Shown here: positions 32,554 through 35,650 of the stretch, piece after piece
How the letters are laid out: each line of letters begins with the position of its first letter
Numbering within the stretch: the stretch's first letter is position 1
Assembly: GCA_003244145.1 (NCBI GenBank)
Contig: QHBM01000079.1
Span: 1-35,650 of the forward strand
DNA: 35,650 nucleotides
DNA from: Chthoniobacterales bacterium
GTDB taxonomy: Bacteria > Verrucomicrobiota > Verrucomicrobiia > Chthoniobacterales > UBA10450
Direction of reading: 5' to 3'
Made by a program: the position numbers and the translations under genes
Notes under the pieces: generated by a model
Seen by the model: only the letters and a program-made list of their open reading frames with translations
Database searches by the model: none
Told to the model about the DNA's origin: nothing

Positions 32554-33258
32554 ATGAGCGGAGAAAAAAAACGCGCCTTCGATCCGCTCCGGTTCCTGAC
32601 CCGGCTCAAGCGATCGATTCGCAAACGCGTTCTCTTTCGCAAGTTCGGCGATGAATGGAAGGTGAAGAAAGAGGCCTTCCAAAATCGCAGCTACGATTCC
32701 TACGAAGCTTATCTGGAACATCAGAAATCCAAGCTCGAGACGCACGACTTTGGGAAATACGACGTGGAATTCCGGACGGCGTTGCGCGAGCGATTGGCGG
32801 CGCTCGACCTCGACTGGAAAGGCCGGAGCGTTCTTTGCCTCGCTGCGCGCATCGGCACGGAAGTAAAAGCGTTTCTCGATCTCGGCTGTTTCGCGATCGG
32901 GATCGATCTCAATCCGGGAAAAGAAAATCGCTACGTCGTTCACGGCGACTTTCACGATCTGCAATACGCGCCGCAATCGCTGGATGTCGTCTACACGAAT
33001 TCGCTCGATCACGCTTTCGACATCGATCGGATCGCAAAGGAGATTTCGAAGGTGCTGAAACCATCCGGACTGCTCATTGTCGAAGCGTCAAAAGGTCGCG
33101 ATGACGGCGTGAACCCGGGATTCTTCGAGAGTTTTTTCTGGAAGAACCTGGAAGAACTGATCCGCGTCTTCGAAAGCGCCGGCTTCAAACTGAATCAGCG
33201 CATTCCGATCGCGCATCCGTGGCCAGGAGAAATGCTGATCTTCCAGCCGACGTCGTAG
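32554..33258 (+). CDS. Class I SAM-dependent methyltransferase
   Basis: A 234-residue protein with a basic lead of about 70 residues and then the methyltransferase fold: SVLCLAARIGTEVKAFLDLG as motif I (LAARIG in place of the usual D/E-x-G-x-G-x-G, so a variant), FAIGIDLNPG with the acidic residue at the end of strand 2, and VVYTNSLDHAFDI with DGVNPGFFESFFWKN later. It resembles small methyltransferases often annotated class I/SAM type without known substrate. It follows the threonine ammonia-lyase gene by 24 bases on the same strand and could be co-transcribed. Confidence 0.75.
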   Translation: MSGEKKRAFDPLRFLTRLKRSIRKRVLFRKFGDEWKVKKEAFQNRSYDSYEAYLEHQKSKLETHDFGKYDVEFRTALRERLAALDLDWKGRSVLCLAARIGTEVKAFLDLGCFAIGIDLNPGKENRYVVHGDFHDLQYAPQSLDVVYTNSLDHAFDIDRIAKEISKVLKPSGLLIVEASKGRDDGVNPGFFESFFWKNLEELIRVFESAGFKLNQRIPIAHPWPGEMLIFQPTS

Positions 33259-33261
33259 TTC

Positions 33262-33281
33262 CAAGCGAACCCTTTCGCTTG
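33262..33281. terminator. Hairpin between the methyltransferase and gcvP genes, terminator-like
   Basis: A perfect 8-base stem CAAGCGAA / TTCGCTTG with a 4-base loop CCCT, extendable by three more pairs across a one-base bulge (33258-33260 with 33282-33284). It lies just after the methyltransferase stop (33258). No T-run follows, so it may be a weak or Rho-assisted terminator, or a stabiliser of the upstream 3' end. Confidence 0.4.
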
Positions 33282-33311
33282 AACCAATAAACGCACTCCG
33301 TAGGATTCCCC

Positions 33312-35650
33312 ATGCCCACGGCCGAAACCGACCTGCCCGCAAAAACTTTGGAATCCGGACGCTCGAAAAGCGCCCACCTGTCCCGCGAAAAAGACCGCTT
33401 CGATTCTTTCGCCCGCAGGCACATCGGCCCCAATCAACAGGCGCGCACCGAGATGCTCGCTGAGATCGATTTCGAGAATCTCGACGCTTTGATCGATGCC
33501 ACCGTTCCGAAAAATATCCGTTTGGATCGTTCCCTCGATCTCCCAGGCGCGGCATCGGAATGGGACGCGCTCGCGGAGCTGCGTCAGCTCGCGCGGAAAA
33601 ATATCGTCTCGCGGTCGTTCATCGGCGCCGGTTATTCCGACACGATCACGCCTCCGGTGATTCAGCGAAACATTCTCGAGAATCCCGGCTGGTATACCGC
33701 CTACACCCCCTACCAGGCGGAAGTCGCCCAAGGCCGGCTCGAGGCGCTCTTGAATTTTCAGACGATGATCACCGACCTGACGGCGCTCGACATCGCCAAT
33801 GCGTCGTTGCTCGACGAAGCCACGGCCGCGGCCGAAGCCATGACGCTTTGCCACGCCGCAGTCGGAGGCCGGAGAACTTTTTTCGTCGCGGACAATTGCC
33901 ATCCGCAAACGATCGAGGTCGTGCAAACCCGCGCGAAACCGCTCGGCCTCGAAGTGGTGGTCGGGGATTTTTCGCAATTCAAATTCGACGGCACGGTCTT
34001 CGGTGCGCTGGTCCAATATCCCGCGACCGACGGCGCGATTTGCGATTACGAATCCTTTGCCAAAGCCGCGCACGACGCCGGCGCTCTTCTGGTGATGGCG
34101 GCGGACATTCTCGCGCTGACGCTGTTGAAACCGCCGGGCGAAATCGGAGCCGATGTCGCCGTGGGGACGACGCAACGATTCGGAGTTCCACTCGGTTTTG
34201 GTGGACCGCATGCCGGCTACTTTGCGACCCGCGATGCCTACAAACGCCACATGGCGGGCCGGCTCGTCGGCGTTTCTCACGACACGACCGGCAAGCCCGG
34301 ATACCGCCTCGCACTGCAAACGCGCGAACAACACATCCGCCGCGACAAGGCCACCAGTAATATCTGCACCGCGCAGGTCCTCCTCGCTGTGATCGCATCG
34401 ATGTATGCGGTTTATCACGGACCGCGCGGCCTGCGTGCGATCGCACAACGCGTTCACGACCTTACCTGCCGCCTGGCTAACTCAGGCTTGAAGCTGGTGC
34501 ACGAAAATTTCTTCGACACCTTGCATGTCGATCTTGCCGGCAAGAGGTCCGACGAGGTTCTGGCGCGCGCGGCGAAGAACGGAATCAATCTTAGGAGACT
34601 CGGCGACCACGCGATTAGCATCTCCCTCGACGAAACAACTACCGAGAACGATCTCGACGAGCTCTGCGAGATCTTAGGCGCGAAAATCGGCGAAGCGGCG
34701 CGCGATCAATCATTCCGCATTCCGCAATCCGCAATCCGCAATTCCAAATTCCTCACCCATCCCGTTTTCAACACCCACCACACCGAGACGGAAATGCTGC
34801 GTTATCTCCGCCGCCTCGAATCGCGCGATCTCTCGCTCACGACTTCGATGATCCCTCTCGGCTCATGCACAATGAAACTCAACGCGACGGCGGAAATGTT
34901 CCCGATCTCGTGGCCCGAGTTTGCGAAGCTCCATCCGTTTTCACCGGATGAGCAAACGATCGGTTATCGCGAGATGTGCGCGCAGCTCGAAGATTGGCTT
35001 GCCGAAATCACCGGCTTCGCGGCGGTCTCGCTTCAACCGAACGCCGGCTCGCAAGGCGAATACGCCGGCCTGCTCGCGATCCGCGAGTATTTGGAATCGC
35101 GCGCCCCGCAGTCGCGGGAGCATCGCAACATCTGTCTCATCCCGACTTCCGCGCACGGAACGAATCCGGCGAGCGCGGTCATGGCCGGTTTCAAAGTCGT
35201 GCCGGTGGCGTGCCTGAAAGATGGTGACATCGATCTCGCCGATCTGCGCGCTAAAGCCGATGCCCACAAAAACGATCTCGCCGCCCTGATGGTCACCTAC
35301 CCGTCCACCCACGGCGTTTTCGAAACCACGATCCGCGAGATTTGCGAGATCGTGCACTTGCACGGCGGCCAGGTTTACATGGATGGCGCGAACATGAACG
35401 CGCAAGTCGGCCTCTGCCGCCCCGGCGACATGGGCGCCGACGTTTGCCATCTGAATCTGCACAAGACCTTTTGCATTCCCCACGGCGGCGGCGGCCCCGG
35501 CGTCGGCCCGATCGGCGTCGCCTCACATCTCGCGAAGTTCTTGCCGGCTCTTTCTTCAATCCAAAATCCAAATTCCAAATTCCAAAATGGCGTCGGCCCC
35601 GTCACCGCCGCTCCCTACGGCAGCGCCAGCATTCTCACCATCTCCTGGAT
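33312..35650 (+). CDS. gcvP: Glycine dehydrogenase (P-protein of the glycine cleavage system), 5' part
   Basis: The first 779 residues of an approximately 960-residue P-protein; the window ends inside the gene and the frame is open to the edge. It decarboxylates glycine and passes the aminomethyl group to the lipoyl H-protein, in the cytoplasm. Recognised features: FARRHIGPN near 31-39, the N-terminal pseudo-subunit up to about 455, [22 protein letters not shown] in the C-terminal half (written in part), and the PLP lysine at residue 718 in [18 protein letters not shown]. The fused single-chain form matches E. coli GcvP. Odd points: two stretches of repeat-like DNA are read in frame, at about residues 467-480 (interdomain linker) and 749-759 (loop before [11 protein letters not shown]). 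No shine-dalgarno is evident before the ATG. Confidence 0.97.
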   Translation, partial: MPTAETDLPAKTLESGRSKSAHLSREKDRFDSFARRHIGPNQQARTEMLAEIDFENLDALIDATVPKNIRLDRSLDLPGAASEWDALAELRQLARKNIVSRSFIGAGYSDTITPPVIQRNILENPGWYTAYTPYQAEVAQGRLEALLNFQTMITDLTALDIANASLLDEATAAAEAMTLCHAAVGGRRTFFVADNCHPQTIEVVQTRAKPLGLEVVVGDFSQFKFDGTVFGALVQYPATDGAICDYESFAKAAHDAGALLVMAADILALTLLKPPGEIGADVAVGTTQRFGVPLGFGGPHAGYFATRDAYKRHMAGRLVGVSHDTTGKPGYRLALQTREQHIRRDKATSNICTAQVLLAVIASMYAVYHGPRGLRAIAQRVHDLTCRLANSGLKLVHENFFDTLHVDLAGKRSDEVLARAAKNGINLRRLGDHAISISLDETTTENDLDELCEILGAKIGEAARDQSFRIPQSAIRNSKFLTHPVFNTHHTETEMLRYLRRLESRDLSLTTSMIPLGSCTMKLNATAEMFPISWPEFAKLHPFSPDEQTIGYREMCAQLEDWLAEITGFAAVSLQPNAGSQGEYAGLLAIREYLESRAPQSREHRNICLIPTSAHGTNPASAVMAGFKVVPVACLKDGDIDLADLRAKADAHKNDLAALMVTYPSTHGVFETTIREICEIVHLHGGQVYMDGANMNAQVGLCRPGDMGADVCHLNLHKTFCIPHGGGGPGVGPIGVASHLAKFLPALSSIQNPNSKFQNGVGPVTAAPYGSASILTISW
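34712..34752. repeat. Repeat-like array of ATTCCGC/CAATCCG words in frame within gcvP
   Basis: 41 bases made of short near-identical words (ATTCCGC ATTCCGC AATCCGC AATCCGC AATTCC AAATTCC), translated as [14 protein letters not shown]. The surrounding gcvP is not repetitive. E. coli GcvP, recalled, has unrelated sequence here just before LTHPVF. The element lies in the linker between the two halves of the enzyme. Confidence 0.7.
35557..35588. repeat. Repeat-like array of AATCCAAA/ATTCCAAA words in frame within gcvP
   Basis: 32 bases of AT-rich tandem words (AATCCAAAATCC then AAATTCC twice, then AAAAT), translated [10 protein letters not shown]. They fall between the active-site lysine segment and the conserved [10 protein letters not shown] motif, replacing the roughly equal-length loop of E. 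coli GcvP. They share the ATTCCAAATTCC word with the other array at 34712-34752. Confidence 0.7.

Noticed and set aside
33279-33306. TTGAAC-N16-TAGGAT as a sigma-70 promoter for gcvP.
   Set aside because: Only 4 of 6 matches in each box, and the start point would fall at or beyond the ATG; part of it overlaps the hairpin stem.
31501-34457. Long minus-strand open frames opposite threonine ammonia-lyase, the methyltransferase and gcvP.
   Set aside because: The plus strand encodes clearly recognisable enzymes with intact catalytic residues; the opposite frames are composition shadows.
34712-35588. The gcvP repeat arrays as assembly errors or frameshifts that break the gene.
   Set aside because: The frame is preserved across both, conserved motifs continue on either side, and no stop codon is introduced.
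1-35650. tRNA, rRNA, CRISPR arrays, insertion sequences, integrases, riboswitches.
   Set aside because: None found by reading both strands: no regularly spaced direct repeats with spacers, no transposase or integrase motifs, no recognised structured RNA. Absence was judged by eye, not by covariance search.

Overview
The window looks like a chromosomal piece of a high-GC, Gram-negative bacterium with an outer membrane, most likely a soil member of the Verrucomicrobiota (Chthoniobacterales or Udaeobacter-like). The reasons are an exosortase with a C-terminal sorting-signal protein, a Wza/Wzc-type capsule exporter, and short dispersed repeats of several kinds embedded in and between genes. The taxonomic call is from gene content and recollection of similar genomes, not from a search.

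Layout. (1) 1-846, plus strand: the 3' end of a GspE/PilB-type secretion or pilus ATPase, cut by the window edge. (2) 940-22926, minus strand: one long exopolysaccharide (EPS) locus of 20 tightly packed genes, most with overlapping or nearly touching start and stop codons. Read in transcription order it encodes an outer-membrane beta-barrel protein, a Wza-like export protein, a Wzc-like tyrosine autokinase, a Wzx-like flippase, a GT8-like transferase, a GT4 enzyme, a GT4-like protein, a GT2 enzyme, a methyltransferase-fold protein, two GT4 enzymes, a Wzy/O-antigen-ligase-like membrane protein, a GT4 enzyme, a hexapeptide acyltransferase, an FkbM methyltransferase, an asparagine-synthase-like amidotransferase, a GT4 enzyme, a WcaF-like acetyltransferase, a second FkbM methyltransferase and a WaaE-like GT2 enzyme. 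Together these could build, decorate (acetyl, methyl, possibly amide), flip, polymerise and export a complex heteropolysaccharide. (3) 22927-23254: a 328-base divergent control region. (4) 23255-28638: a secreted protein with a duplicated galactose-binding-like module, an exosortase fused to an EpsI domain, a single secreted protein ending in a PEP-CTERM-like signal, and a membrane-anchored TPR protein. I read this as a compact exosortase unit tied to the EPS locus. (5) 28645-35650: ordinary cell genes: an SDR oxidoreductase, a soluble PAS/hybrid histidine kinase, threonine ammonia-lyase with an ACT domain, a small methyltransferase, and most of glycine dehydrogenase (gcvP), cut by the right edge.

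The two most notable things are the exosortase-EpsI fusion beside one dedicated-looking substrate with an off-consensus sorting motif, and the repeated finding of short repeat-like DNA in frame inside proteins, always at an interdomain linker, loop or C-terminal tail (gcvP twice, a GT4 linker, a GT2 tail, perhaps the Wzy tail). No tRNA, rRNA, CRISPR array, transposase or integrase was seen.
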